From Bipolaris cookei (taxonomy: Eukaryota > Ascomycota > Dothideomycetes > Pleosporales > Pleosporaceae), in contig NRSV01000045.1 in NCBI GenBank assembly GCA_002286855.1, positions 1 to 64,000 of the forward strand: DNA of 64,000 bases, read 5' to 3'. Below, in pieces: positions 27,254 through 39,320 of this stretch. The position numbers and the translations under genes are program-made. The notes beneath the pieces were generated by a model that searched no databases, had not been told where the DNA came from, and was given only the letters and a program-made list of their open reading frames with translations. Positions within the stretch are counted from its first letter, which is position 1. Each line of letters begins with the position of its first letter.

Positions 27254-29925
27254 ACCTTCCGAGTTTGTTTAGTTTGGAGATTGTGCATAGCAGGGTATTT
27301 AGCACTATATCGCAACTTTTACATGCTATCTAACCTCTACTTTTTTTCTGTGCCGAGGGACCTACGTCACTCGAGTGTTGCTGTTGTAAACAACAACTCC
27401 CACGGTCTAGACCCGGACTATCTGCTGGTAGCAACATACCATGCATACTATAGAGTACCTACGCCTATCTATACCTTAGCGAATCCTTCTATACATACCA
27501 GGTTCCAACAGGAACATCAATAGTCCCAACATTATCCTGGTAAGACCCTGTGCCAAATTAACCGAACCACTACTGTACACCAAGAATCATAATTGGAGCA
27601 ACGAATATTACCTGCACATGCGACTAAGAAGGAAAGCAACCACGTGGAAGAGCACAGTTGGGGTAAATTAGCCGGTGAGCGAGGCCGGTTGTTGAACTAC
27701 TACACATATCGCAAGGTCGCGAGTGGCATGGTTGCAACTTGGAATGTCATACAGATAACAACTACCTGATTGAACGTGGAATTCTTACCGGCGAACTGCA
27801 AAACTTGCGCCATGTGATGCCATGGAAATTTAACTACGGACTTCTTACCCGATGTTGTTCGTGCTGTCTCAATGCGAAGAGCAAGGTTCATACATCCGTA
27901 CGCAGTGGTTGCATCATCTATACTGCATATCGTCATCCCTCTCCTAGAAATCGAGATCCAGAAGCAAACAAACAGTGCAAATGGATGAGTCGCTTGAAAG
28001 CGTGATATCCGTACGTGCACCACCGTGTTTTACCGATCTACACGAGAAACAGTAAGCAAGACGGAAGCAAGAAGGGGATGTTCGGATCGAACTCTCCTCC
28101 TCTTTCCTTGCCACAACGCACTTTGAATGGCAAAGATGTTACGGTACACTACCCATGCCGCAACCAGACATCTCATGCCCTTTCTCCAAGCCCCTCCAAA
28201 AACCCATTTGTTTTAAGTCCACGGACGCTCAGGGTCTGCCAAGTAAGTAGAACGTGTGCGTTCGTTTGACATTGCCCAAGATACGGGAAATCAAGGGTTG
28301 TCGTGACAACTCAGCCACCCATATGTAAACTTTGTACCTGTTTTTTTTTCGCTCCTGCCTACACAAGCACTGGGCACCTACGGGTGCAACTTTGGGTAAA
28401 AGCTACAGTCGCTGTGTGTCGGAAATACGTATGTACATACATACGCCTTTTTAATGAAGTTTGACATGAAAAGGCAAAAAAACACACACAGCGGTGGTAT
28501 TAGGTACTCCGCCAATCTCCCCAATGTATTGCTTTTCTTGGGCCACGGACGTCACATTTATCTTACCTACGTACGCACCACACCATCACCTACTACCCGC
28601 TCATCTCCACCTTTCCCCCTCCACTCCTACCCACCCAAATCACTCACACACTTTCATACTAAATCACACAAAAAAAAACCCACAAGTGCAAGCACCATTC
28701 CGCTCTCCAAACATACACAAGCACTCCATCTCCAATTACATCCCCCACCCCCACCCCACCTGAAACAACCGGCCCGTTAACTACTCCTCAAACAAACCCT
28801 AATCGCGAGTGCGCCGAAAAAAATAATAATAATAATTGCCAAGCGAGAAAGCTAGAGAATGACACAGCGCTTACAAACACCATCATCCCCCCTTGCCTGA
28901 GACAAATAGGCGCTACGGGCTCCAGGAAACCAGAAAGAAATAAACGGCCGGCGAAGGGCGGCGCCAAGCGGGTGGGGGGAGGCAACGTACGTAAAGTAGA
29001 GTTCGGCGGATTACGTATGTAACGTCGGGCCCAAGAAAAGAGCGGTATACGAACGTTTCAAAGGGCACAATCACACGGTTTGCTTTGCCATATCCTTTTG
29101 CCTCTGTTGGTTCTGTAGGAAAAACTCTCAACGTGGTGATACGCAAGCGTACCAGATGGATGTTTTCTTTTCGCGCCAATAAGGCACCGATTGGCGGGTT
29201 AGGCACGCTGCAGTAGCACACACATGCGGGCTTGCAGCTTGTCAAATACGGATATGAGCAGCAGTTCCACCTTCGTGCAGGAAAGGCCAAGAAGGTGTAG
29301 GCGAAGGGGGCTGGCTAAGCTGCGCAGCTAGAAGATGTTAGCGTGGCGATCGCTGCAGGGGTTAGGCAGAGGGAAGAAGGGGAACGAGGTGGATATGGGT
29401 TAGCTTGGTTAACTCTATAGATTGGTGTGAAATTGGTTATATTGATATGTACAAGGTGAAATGCGAGATAGTACACCGCCCTTGGCTAGGAAAAACGCCG
29501 GATTGGGGTATTTACCGTGCCTAAAAGGAAAAAAAGAGAGGAATCATATAAACGTGGTGACGGGGATAACATTGAATAGCTAACCATTAGCCCGTTTTCT
29601 CGGGCACACACAGAAAGGCCCGGCCCACATGTCGCTTGTTTTGTTTGTCTTCGTGCCTGGTCCACAGGATATAAAAAGTCTTAAAAGGAGTGTGTGAGGG
29701 AAGTATGGGCCATATCAGATGGGGGTATGATGTGGTTGAAAGAAAGGAAACTAATGTGTACAGCGAAGTATATGCATGTGTATATCCTCTTTGTGTTGCG
29801 CATCCGACGTTGATTTCCCTTCCAAAAAAACATGAGACAAGATTTCAACGATCAAGTTGTAGACGCTTGCAAGGAAAACATGGTATTGCCGAGTGGGGCA
29901 AGACCAGACATGATGTGACAAGTGT
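27254..29925. other. Gene-poor interval, 2.67 kb
   Basis: No gene is supported. A C-rich, purine-poor stretch lies at about 28560-28790, and short TACGTA/CATAC repeats at 28425-28450. Many small frames overlap on both strands without recognisable sequence. The right end probably holds the 3' untranslated region of the ferric-reductase-like gene. Confidence 0.5.
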
Positions 29926-31887
29926 TTACCACGAGAAAGACTCCTCGCGGAAGTCGACGTTCCACTGGGTCTCGCGGTTGCGGACCGCGCGGCGGAGCTC
30001 ATCAGCGAGGCCACCAGTACCGCATGTAGTGACACAAGCAGCACCGATGCCCTCTTGCATCTCCTGGTCGACCAAAGCCTGGACATTGGGTCGACCAGGG
30101 AACATCTGAACACTTGAGGAAGGTGAGTGGATTTCCTTGGTGCTGCGGGGCCGGGTGACGAAGAGCAGAATCTTGAGGATCTCGCGACGACGTGGCATGG
30201 AAAGAATCTGTGTCATCCATGTACGGATCCACTCCAAGTGCTCAGGCGACTGGATGATCCATACAAGTGTGAGGCGACGGGTAGCAACAGTGCCGTTTGC
30301 GTAACCAGCAACGATATCGCGCACGTGAGGGACTTGGTGCGTGATACCGATACCAGCAGCCCAAAGCATCACAGTACCATAGGAGCTAAGGTCCTCACCA
30401 CCTATAGGGTAACCGTTAGCGTGGGTCGGCGGTATTGGTTTAATATGCGCAAATTGCAAAGACTTTACAAAAGCAGGATTCTAGACTTACCATAAGGACC
30501 CTCGACATATGCCGAGCAGGAAAATCGGCCGGCAGCGGAGAGATCAGCCTTTTTGAAGAGCTTGTCGGTAAAACCTGTTCGACGGCGGATGATGAAGGAC
30601 ATGCTGGTCTTGTGGTGCTCGAGGATATCTTGGCGGTTCATGGGGAGACCCTTCTCATCGCCAGAGGAAGAAGCAATGCTGAGGTCCTCCTCTTCCTCGC
30701 TCCACGCGACAGAGAAGGGGTGGTTGGTCCAGAGACCGACAGAGGGGATGTACAAGTAAGCGTGCTGGCCAGGGCGGAAGTTCCAGGGGCGTGCCATGCG
30801 GACAGTGACACGGAGGGCATCTCCTGGAAGGACTTCAACGTCGCAGCCAGTGCCGCCGTTTCCAACATTGCGCATTACAAGACGAACAAATCGCCAGGTG
30901 CGCTCCATACCCCAGAGAGCGATGACTCCGTAGAGCATGCGTTGCTGCTCGCGATCCTTGAGGTGGACCCATACGGCGCCGAGCGAGAGCGCAGCACCGA
31001 CAATGTGGCCGTGCAGGAAAACCTCGTAGAAGGAGTGGCGGATGGGCGAGGGCGACTGGATCAGAAGGAACACAAACGCGACAGTTCCCTGTACGTGTTA
31101 GGGGGCAATGGAAAAGAATCTCACGTGAGACTTACAATGAAACCGCTCATGATGAATTCACTCTTGGTGATTGAGGCTTGAACAACGACCCAGCCCTCTA
31201 CATCTTTGTTAGTACGTGTTTGTTTACAGTTGACGTAATTTTGGACTCACTGGTGTGGACCTTGTTGGCAATCCAGCAGACGGTGTGGGCAATTGCCTCG
31301 AGGACAACGATTCGCCCAAACCAGCGGTGAATCAAGTTCATGGTGTCGAAAGAGATGCCAGTGAGCTTGATGATGGGGTTGTTGCGACCAGCAAGCAGGA
31401 ACAACGGGATCATGTTGATGACGGCCATGATACCAGAGCGGCTGAGGAGCTCGCCAGCACCTGAGGAAAAGCTGCTGTAGTCAATTCTCCACACGCAGAA
31501 GCCGACATTGACGGCAAAGTAGCCGACGAGGAAAAAGGTCTGCAGGCGGCTGGGCAGTGTTCCAACGCCAATGGCAGACGAGAGCTTGAACTCGCGGTGG
31601 TGACGGGTGCGGAAGAGGGGAGCATCGAGACAGTGCTTCTTGAAGGCGGCATAAGTGCGGTTGGGAATGGCGAAGTAGCGTTGGGTGTCGTTGTTCAGGC
31701 ATGTGACAGTTCGGATGTAGCGCACAAAGTAGAGAATGACTTGGTAGACGAAGAAGACGACAACAATGATCCACCAAATATATCCGAGGTAGTGCTGTAC
31801 GTCGACATTTTCGCGGCCAGCAGTGGAATCTTCTTCTCCATGGCCAGCGCGCTTGGCGAGGCCCCTGGCAGCTTCCATCAGAGACAT
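29926..31887 (-). CDS. Ferric reductase-like transmembrane flavocytochrome (FRE family)
   Basis: Four exons: 31887-31251, 31197-31136, 31088-30491 and 30401-29926, giving about 590 aa. All three introns have GT-AG ends and keep phase; the last joins GPYG to G, restoring the NADPH motif GPYGG. The first transmembrane helix is at about residues 30-55, followed by the ferric-reductase membrane core with paired haem histidines (IHRWFG...AHTVCW and FLHGHIVG...WVHL). The FAD motif is HPFSVAW, the NAD-binding loop AAGIGITH, and the C-terminus ends in EESFSW, typical of FRE proteins. It would pass electrons from NADPH through FAD and haem across the plasma or vacuolar membrane to ferric or cupric ions. 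Regulation by iron is likely from the family, but no site was identified. Confidence 0.92.
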
Positions 31888-34800
31888 GATTGGAGGGAGG
31901 GAGCAATTGTCGAGTGTAGGGCCAAGATAAGAATGGGATCAGTCGCTATGGCAGGCGGGGGTGACGTTATGTAGGGAGTGTACTCTGTCTTGGCCAGCAA
32001 ACGACAGATTGGTGGAGTGGAGCAAGGCCTGGAAGAAGCAATTGATATGGCGTGCGTGGTGACCCAGCCTTAACAGATGGTACTTAGGATCGGGGTGACT
32101 AGGTAGGGGTATGCAGGATTCAAGCGAGTTGGCGCAGCGTGGACGATGGCCGAATCGGTCAGGTTAATATGCAGCAGGCCAGGTGGGCGATAGAGGGGAT
32201 TCCAGATGCCAGGGAGGGTAAGCTGCACTGATGGTCGACTGGGTATGGGTAAATCGCCAACCAGGGGATGAAGAAGAAAGAGCCGGCGGCGGAAGCGAGA
32301 CCAAGCACCTGGGTTGGACGAAGAAAAGCAGAGCCAGGCGAACCACGGCGATAAAAGAGTGACTATGGGGGGTTGAACGAGCGAGTGAGGAGAGGGAGAG
32401 AAGAGAAGGCGTCGTGGCCGCGAGGACCGCGTGGATAAAGGAAAGGGAGCGCGGTGGGTTTGATTATTGCTCGAAGCAGCCTCAGGATTGGAGGACAGGG
32501 CTGGGGCGGAGGGCAGGGATGGTGCCTGAAGGCGGCCGGCTAAGGCCCCCGGATGCTGAAACGGAACGGAGTCGAGGACGAGCGAACGCCACGCCACAGA
32601 CGAGTGACAGGGGACGAGAGACGAGCTGCGAGCTGCACGCTGACGACCCTGTTTCATCGCTTCCGAACTCTTCCTCCCCTCTGTGCTCTCCGGTGTGCGC
32701 GTCATCGCGCCCTTCTTCATCCATCGTGATACACACGCCAACCATCTGCCACGCCCGCCTTGGTGCGCCCTGCCTCTATTTGCTGTATCGCTCCAGGCAC
32801 CCGTACATACGCTGCCGACGCACAGTGCCTGGGCGAACAATGCCCCGGCCTGTCACTCTCCTTTGCCAGCCTCGGCCCACCTAGGACCACCCTTCGTCAT
32901 CCATCTATCCACGACTCCTCCGTCTCCACCCTGTCTCTTTGCGGTATAACGGCCGTCGTACAGCGGCCTACTTAGACACGCACTCCATCTATCCGTTCCC
33001 GCCTGTGCGACCAAGCCAGCGACCGCATTCTTCTACATGTGCCGCCCACAGCTGGAGCGCCACCATCCGCCGTGCCCCCTTCCTCTCCCCATACTCTGCA
33101 GTAGATCTAATTTGCCTTGAGCCTCAACATCAATCTGCAAACGTCCACTCACCCCTTTGTCACCACTAGCAGCCGGCCGCTCAGTCGGCCGCCCGCATGT
33201 TTCCCTTGGATGGTTGCTGGGAACATGCATGAATGTCACTGCGCCGCCCCGGCCATGTCTGCCGCGAAACACGTCGATTCCAATCGTGGCCGCTCCTCGT
33301 GTCCTGCATAAATCGCCGTGTCGGTTCTTCCGTCATGCGGAGAGACCCTCTGGTTGCTGTCAAAACCACAATTGCCGCTTGTTTAGTCTGTTGATTCAGA
33401 TAAACGCCTTCTTGGATATGCCCTGTCTGCCCCCCCGCACAATCCGCATTCCATTTGCGCAGCTCGGATGCGCTTTCCCTATGCCATCGTCGCGCCCTCC
33501 GCCTATTGTAAAGCGAGTCGAGACTGGCAACGGAAATTTCCATGCTGCGCCCGAAGTGACGCCACTACCATCAGGTGTTGTCACGCCGTACCATCAACCC
33601 TATTCACATGTGCGCACGGTCAAAAACGCCTATACTGTGTATTTTACCGAGAATTCAGTCACGAAGCGACTTCATTTAGAAGGTGCTAGGCATTATCTAC
33701 CTTAGCCTGCGTGCCTATGTACACATACATACTATACACATAGAGTACGTACATAGGTACATACTTACGTTGGCTTAGTGGCGGAGTCATAGGCTCCATT
33801 CGCATCATCCACTAGCAAAGTGAAGAAGGAGACGCCGGCTTGGGACTGGCAACTGCGATAAGACCATGGGTCAAAAATTCCCTTCAATTACGTCCTCAGT
33901 CTTGTGCAGTCGATGGCGATGGAGCATCCTGGCAGACAGCGTGGAAAGCGGGCATGCCCAAGGCATTCCCTATCAGTCCTAGCCGCTCAGGTAGTACCAC
34001 ACTCTAGGTTAAGATTGACTCACGACGTACTTAAAGATGACAATGTTAGCATAACACCAGGAATCCTGTGAAACTGCTAGATTGCCACTGTTTCACGCAA
34101 ATGATGACGTACCCGCCTTGGCCCCACGCTCTCGAAACTTCTTCAACCGTTTCTCTTGGAACACGTCGTTTCAGAGACGGGCGCCTCTCGCTTTTCTTTT
34201 CGGTTTCGAGATGTAGCCACTCTCCACGGATCGGTTCACTGCATGGCTTGCAACATGCGACACAGACATGCGACACAAACATGCGAGCGCTGACGTAGGC
34301 CCGGCGTTTGCAAAGCCCGTTGATATCGCCCTAGAATCGCGTGACTCGGAGCGGGCGCCTCCCTCCCGCCGTCCTTTCGCGTTAACGCTCCCGTACTCTA
34401 GTACCATTATTCACAGCTCGTGTCAACAAACACATGCCAGGAACGGTGCCGCTGGTATCAATTCATGCCGCTCCCTATTCGGTGTCTAGACCGCGGCTTG
34501 CATTTGATCCACAATGCGCAATCTCCTTTTTTACCTTCCTTGTCGCTCTCTATCTCGCTTAGCAGCCAGTAGCAACGACTGACGCCATACACAAGACACT
34601 CCTTGGCACCTGACTGCAGCGTGTGTAGATCGATGGCTGCTACCTGCATATCTAAGGTAGGCGCCGTATCGTTTTGCCATAAGCAAATCAAGGCTTGGAT
34701 CTTTTCAACGAGGCTTGTTCGGCGTCGGCGTTACTCGGATTTTCAAATATGGACGTTGACTTATGCAACAAGCATGTACCTCAATTGAGTTCATCGTGTT

Positions 34801-35682
34801 CCAGCATGCTGTTAATAGTATTCATACAAAGCAAGGACGTATCTGACTATGTGCCAAGTCGACGCGTATATGAACTCGCCATGGCAATAAATACGTAAGC
34901 CTGAGTAACCACTTTCTTACTTAGTCCCAACCATACGGTAAGCTGCTATAGACCATCTCGGCCCTGTTACCAACGTCGTGTCCATAGCCGTGGGCCCGGC
35001 CTGTTACATCAGTACGTAGTATGCCCGACGTAATTCTGTACGTGCAAGACACGTCAACCTGGGATTTCGACAGGCATTCGAATGGCGGTCGGACTTGCGC
35101 ATCTATTTTCATCGGGGGGCTGTGTCTATCCAAAGACCGAGCTTTTGGATAGTCACGTGCGCAAGCCGGCCGTGCAATGAACATGCTGCGTTGCAACATG
35201 TATGCAAAGGTACTTTAGTCTTACAATCCTGTTCCCGAGTAAACATCGAGCCACCACGTGGCTGTAGCCTGTAAAGAAGAATGCATACATTCAACGACTC
35301 GCTCTACAAGTTGTAAATTTGCTGTATTGCAGAATGGTGCAGACAAAAACAAGGTCAAGTCTCGTATTGCGACAAAAGTAAGTAAGATGAAACAAGCTTC
35401 TGTCATAACATATTTCAGAATGCGATACTTTCGAGCCAATTCTTGTGAGGGTAGTGTAAGTACATGGTGCAATGTAGTGTATGAGCAAGCGAATGGGGAT
35501 CTCGAGTACCATAGCTAGCGCGGAGACAACACGCGCTTAACGCCGACCACCGATGAAGTCAAACAAACAAACAGTCATCACGACAACGACGACGCGCACG
35601 TAACATAGCACAGCATATCCTACCACCCACAGCTCTTCCACGCCCATCTATCCCGTATGAATTAACTGATATATCTATTGCC
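31888..35682. other. Large gene-poor interval, 3.8 kb
   Basis: This is the longest stretch without a supported gene. A 256-codon frame on the minus strand (32070-32840) and a 182-codon frame on the plus strand (33157-33705) are low in complexity and overlapped by equally long frames, so I do not accept them. Short TACGTA/TACATA repeats lie at about 33715-33770. It includes the promoter of the ferric-reductase-like gene and the leader of the gene at 35683. A non-coding RNA or long 5' leader is possible but not shown. Confidence 0.5.
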
Positions 35683-38556
35683 ATGTCAATAGACGACACC
35701 CTGCCATGGACAACTTCGCGATGCAATCGTCTCCTGCGGCCGCTTTCCTCGAAACTCGCCAAACTGCGCAAAGAGCTTGAACGACCGCGTCCTACGAATA
35801 CAGAGTCGCGCAATGTTTCCTCCGCATTTGCCACCAAAGGCTCTCCTCAGAAGACAACAAACTTTACACGCCCAGCCCACAAACCACGGGGGTTTGAAAA
35901 GGCTAGAGATCCAGATTGGAGGCCAGGCGTGAAGCCGGGAGCGGTTAAGAAGACTACATATGGCGCGCGGGGAAGAGGGAGACCAGCACCGCGGAGGAGC
36001 AGCCCGGATGCCACTAACAATCTCTCTCGACCGGGAGAGATTGCCTTTACGCCCTTGATTTCGAGAATGGGCAGGCAATTGAACAGCAGTCCGCAGATGC
36101 CTATATCACCATTGCGAAAAATTCCAAAGAACCGAGGCCCCCTTTTGGTCAATCTAGTTCTACCTCCAGTAGATGTACCTAGGGATGTGCACAAACTCGT
36201 CCAAGGCATTTTGGAGGCATACGCGAACCTACTCCAAGCCACCTCAACAGGTAATGAGCCTACACGGAAAAGCACAAGATCACTTATGGGCGCTTGTTTG
36301 AGAAAACTGCCGGCCTACATCGAACTCGAGGAACATTTTGCAAAGCTAGACAGGCTCGAGGAAGAAGCAGAAGAAGAAGGTCGGGACATTGCCAACGAAA
36401 TATACGGGCAGATCGAGACACACTTTGAACAAGCCCCTGGGCACGGCTGGCGCCACTTTCGACAGGTCGTCCGAGCACATGCCACAACGCTGATATGCGA
36501 TGCCATTGCCGACGAAACATTGAGCCTCAAGGACGCATTGATGCTCGTTACGCACTGCTTAAACGCCTATGCATGGGAAGAGGCAGAACAATTGTTACTG
36601 GCTTATGCACCGCTTCTAGAGCCCATAGCTATGCCCATCAACACACGGGCAGACTTGTTTGACATGCAGAGGTCGCCTTTTTTGCATGCAGTCGAAGCTT
36701 TTGTCCACCGCACCAGACGTCATCGTCTGCTTTACGATTTCCTGGAGCACATGGTTGCTCTTGAGCTGCTACCACTCGAATGGCTGGCAACCGATAGCAT
36801 GCGCCCTGTCTGGGATCGACTGGTTCGAAGCATTTCTGAGAATGATGTCCGCACTCTGCCAAGTGCTTGCCGATTCTTCGAGACAGTTGCCTTCGTAAGC
36901 ATGGGCCTGCCTGATTATCGGCGGCTGGAGGATGAGGTCACGGGGTCTGTGTCTAGGCGCTTTGTACCATCGTCACGATCGGAACTCCGGAAGGCTCTTG
37001 ACACTACGTTTTCTAGTCTTCTCACTGTGCTGTGCAGTATAACTTTGGTCAACAATTCCCGTAACAACGACGCGGGCCAGATGACTGCAAAGCGAGTTAC
37101 TCGAGTTTTGGATGCGGTCGTCGTTGCTATTGCTACTCGGCAGGACATCAAGGATGAGCTCGACCTCCTTGGTGCGGATGCAAACGATGTCCAGGTCATG
37201 GCTCAGCGTGGCATTTGGATAACATTTGCATCATGTCTCCTACATCTTGAAAGCTGCTTGAGCGATCCAACCGTGGTATCCCTCAACACTGTCGGCTCTA
37301 TCGGTATTATCAATTGGATAGCCTCACAATATTCCTTAGAAGACATCAATTTCGCGTCGATATTTGGCCCTCTATCATCCTTGGTCTCGTCGACTGCACG
37401 CGGGACTGGTCGTATCTGGCAGGACGATGGATTCGATCAACTACAACGCTTTGTTACAGCACTGATGTCGGTATCTGGTTGTCGGTTACCGCACAAGCTG
37501 TGGACACTGAAGAGAATTGCATTAGAATCGGCACTGGAATTTGCTCACAGCACAGGCGACGCCGAGCACATGGCATTTGCACGCGAGGTTGAGAAGAAGA
37601 TGCAAATACAAGGTCGCCTAATTATTATGCAATCACCAGCAAAAAATGATTCTCCGGCAACCGGCGGTGGCTTTAGGTGGGAAGAAGGCATCGGCGAATG
37701 GGTCACCTGCACACCGTTTATGAAACTGAACCCCAAGCGTCAGATTGGCAAACCCGTCCGGGCCCTTGAACTACTTCCGACGCCGGTTCAATCAGAAGAA
37801 GAGAAGGAGAGTGTCTCTGACGTCGAAGATGACCTCCCTAGTAGTGTCCCCACCACTCCAGTGTGGGAAGCCATTACATTCGACTGCGCAGATGAGGATG
37901 ATGCAGGGCCCCAATCGTCACCAATCAAGAAAAGACAACGCGTTTCCACATCATTACTGGGAAAACGCGCTCGAGCGCCATCACCAAAGGTCATCATACT
38001 GGTGAAAAGACCGCACATGACACCTCCAGACACATCACCTGTGAGATTCTACGCCGATTTACCCGAAGAAAAGGGAACCAGCTCAAGACGCTCCTGTCGC
38101 TCCCGGCACCAAACCAACACACTACCCTCGCGATCCCGACCTAAGCGCTCCAGAACATCCCTCGAAAGCGGTCTGCGCGATGTAAAAATACCAACCTACG
38201 CCGAACCAGCCCTAGATTTTGACCTCGACCTCTCAAGCCGCGCAAGCGACACAGACGTATCGGGTACATCTCAGCAAGATTCGGAGACCGAAGCAGAGCA
38301 TCCCAATACGCGATCTTCATCGCAAACTCGCCGTCGCTCAACGCGCCACGTAGAGACAAACTCCTCCCCCAACCACGACGAACTCGGTAAAACACCAGCC
38401 CGACCTCGATCCCGCTCATCACTTCAAACCAAGAATCGAGAAAAACCACTACCCTCGGCTAGCAGATCCAACTTCAAGCGTGCAGCCAGTAGGATGCCGC
38501 CCGTCCTGCAGAAGAGCTACCACGACGACAGCGAAGACGAATTGAGCTTTTACTAG
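35683..38556 (+). CDS. Conserved-looking hypothetical nuclear protein (957 aa)
   Basis: Single exon. I do not recognise a named domain. The N-terminus (LPWTTSRCNRLLRPLSSKLAKLRK) looks conserved and basic, followed by a basic disordered region. A long helical, globular-looking middle section (about residues 160-660) may be a repeat solenoid. The C-terminal third is Ser/Arg-rich and acidic, with bipartite basic stretches (KKRQRVSTSLLGKRAR, RPKRSR) that look like nuclear localisation signals, and many SP/TP sites. The start at 35683 is the first Met and begins the conserved-looking part. It converges with PRP24. A nuclear, phosphorylated protein is my inference; nothing more can be said. Confidence 0.7.
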   Translation: MSIDDTLPWTTSRCNRLLRPLSSKLAKLRKELERPRPTNTESRNVSSAFATKGSPQKTTNFTRPAHKPRGFEKARDPDWRPGVKPGAVKKTTYGARGRGRPAPRRSSPDATNNLSRPGEIAFTPLISRMGRQLNSSPQMPISPLRKIPKNRGPLLVNLVLPPVDVPRDVHKLVQGILEAYANLLQATSTGNEPTRKSTRSLMGACLRKLPAYIELEEHFAKLDRLEEEAEEEGRDIANEIYGQIETHFEQAPGHGWRHFRQVVRAHATTLICDAIADETLSLKDALMLVTHCLNAYAWEEAEQLLLAYAPLLEPIAMPINTRADLFDMQRSPFLHAVEAFVHRTRRHRLLYDFLEHMVALELLPLEWLATDSMRPVWDRLVRSISENDVRTLPSACRFFETVAFVSMGLPDYRRLEDEVTGSVSRRFVPSSRSELRKALDTTFSSLLTVLCSITLVNNSRNNDAGQMTAKRVTRVLDAVVVAIATRQDIKDELDLLGADANDVQVMAQRGIWITFASCLLHLESCLSDPTVVSLNTVGSIGIINWIASQYSLEDINFASIFGPLSSLVSSTARGTGRIWQDDGFDQLQRFVTALMSVSGCRLPHKLWTLKRIALESALEFAHSTGDAEHMAFAREVEKKMQIQGRLIIMQSPAKNDSPATGGGFRWEEGIGEWVTCTPFMKLNPKRQIGKPVRALELLPTPVQSEEEKESVSDVEDDLPSSVPTTPVWEAITFDCADEDDAGPQSSPIKKRQRVSTSLLGKRARAPSPKVIILVKRPHMTPPDTSPVRFYADLPEEKGTSSRRSCRSRHQTNTLPSRSRPKRSRTSLESGLRDVKIPTYAEPALDFDLDLSSRASDTDVSGTSQQDSETEAEHPNTRSSSQTRRRSTRHVETNSSPNHDELGKTPARPRSRSSLQTKNREKPLPSASRSNFKRAASRMPPVLQKSYHDDSEDELSFY

Positions 38557-39320
38557 GTGTACAAGTCTCACTCCGCAGTGTCCTCATCGATGTTGTTGCG
38601 ATCGGATAGTATTTGGTGGCGATAATAGCTGTTGAACTTTGGACTTTTTTTTCTTGCTGTTCCAGTCTAGCAAGTTGAATTCTTTGCGTTTTGCATGTTG
38701 TAGATACCCCTCCTTCTTTTTGTCCGAGTATCACAGTAAATAGGTATTGTAGCAAGTTCAAATCAATAACCTCACATTTCGACTGTTGCGTGCAGAATAT
38801 ATTCAGCACAAAGATTAAAGCGGATAGTAGGATGAATTCATTACGTTAACCCGCCTTTACAAGACACACAACTTACACATGGCAATACATATATGCAGTA
38901 TACATACGGGAAACCACATAAACACTTGTATCAAGCGCTCAGCACTATAGTAGTAATTTCTCAAAGGAACAAAAAGATACTAAGATAGAGAGGTGAGAGA
39001 AACTGTGAGAGAGAAAAAAATCCTCACACCTGCCCCCCTTTCTTTCAAACGCCAGAAAGATGCAAATGTTGTAGAATAGTATGTAGCGTTGGGACTTTAT
39101 TTTAAAAAACTTATTGTTCCTTGAACGCTTTTCCAAAGATCATTGGATATGATGATGATAATGAAAACAAAAACCCCGACCGACCCGACCGATCCAGGTC
39201 TAACATTTGGGGAAAATATGTGTGAGTGGGAGGACCTAGAATATGCAAGCCGATGGAACCGTAAATAACCCCTTCTACGCTAATCTACTCCCACCACAAT
39301 CTTCTCCGCGCTAACTGCCA
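38557..39320. other. Convergent 3' region
   Basis: The interval between two convergent stop codons is 764 bp. It is AT-rich with A- and T-runs and contains no supported gene; it should hold both 3' untranslated regions and terminators. Confidence 0.55.

Noticed and set aside
28913..29290. 125-codon frame on the minus strand
   Set aside because: No homology and no codon-bias signal; located in an otherwise empty interval.
32070..32840. 256-codon frame on the minus strand
   Set aside because: Pro/Ser/Arg-rich low complexity, overlapped by equally long frames, no recognisable domain or intron structure.
33157..33705. 182-codon frame on the plus strand
   Set aside because: Composition-driven, overlapped by other frames, no similarity recognised.
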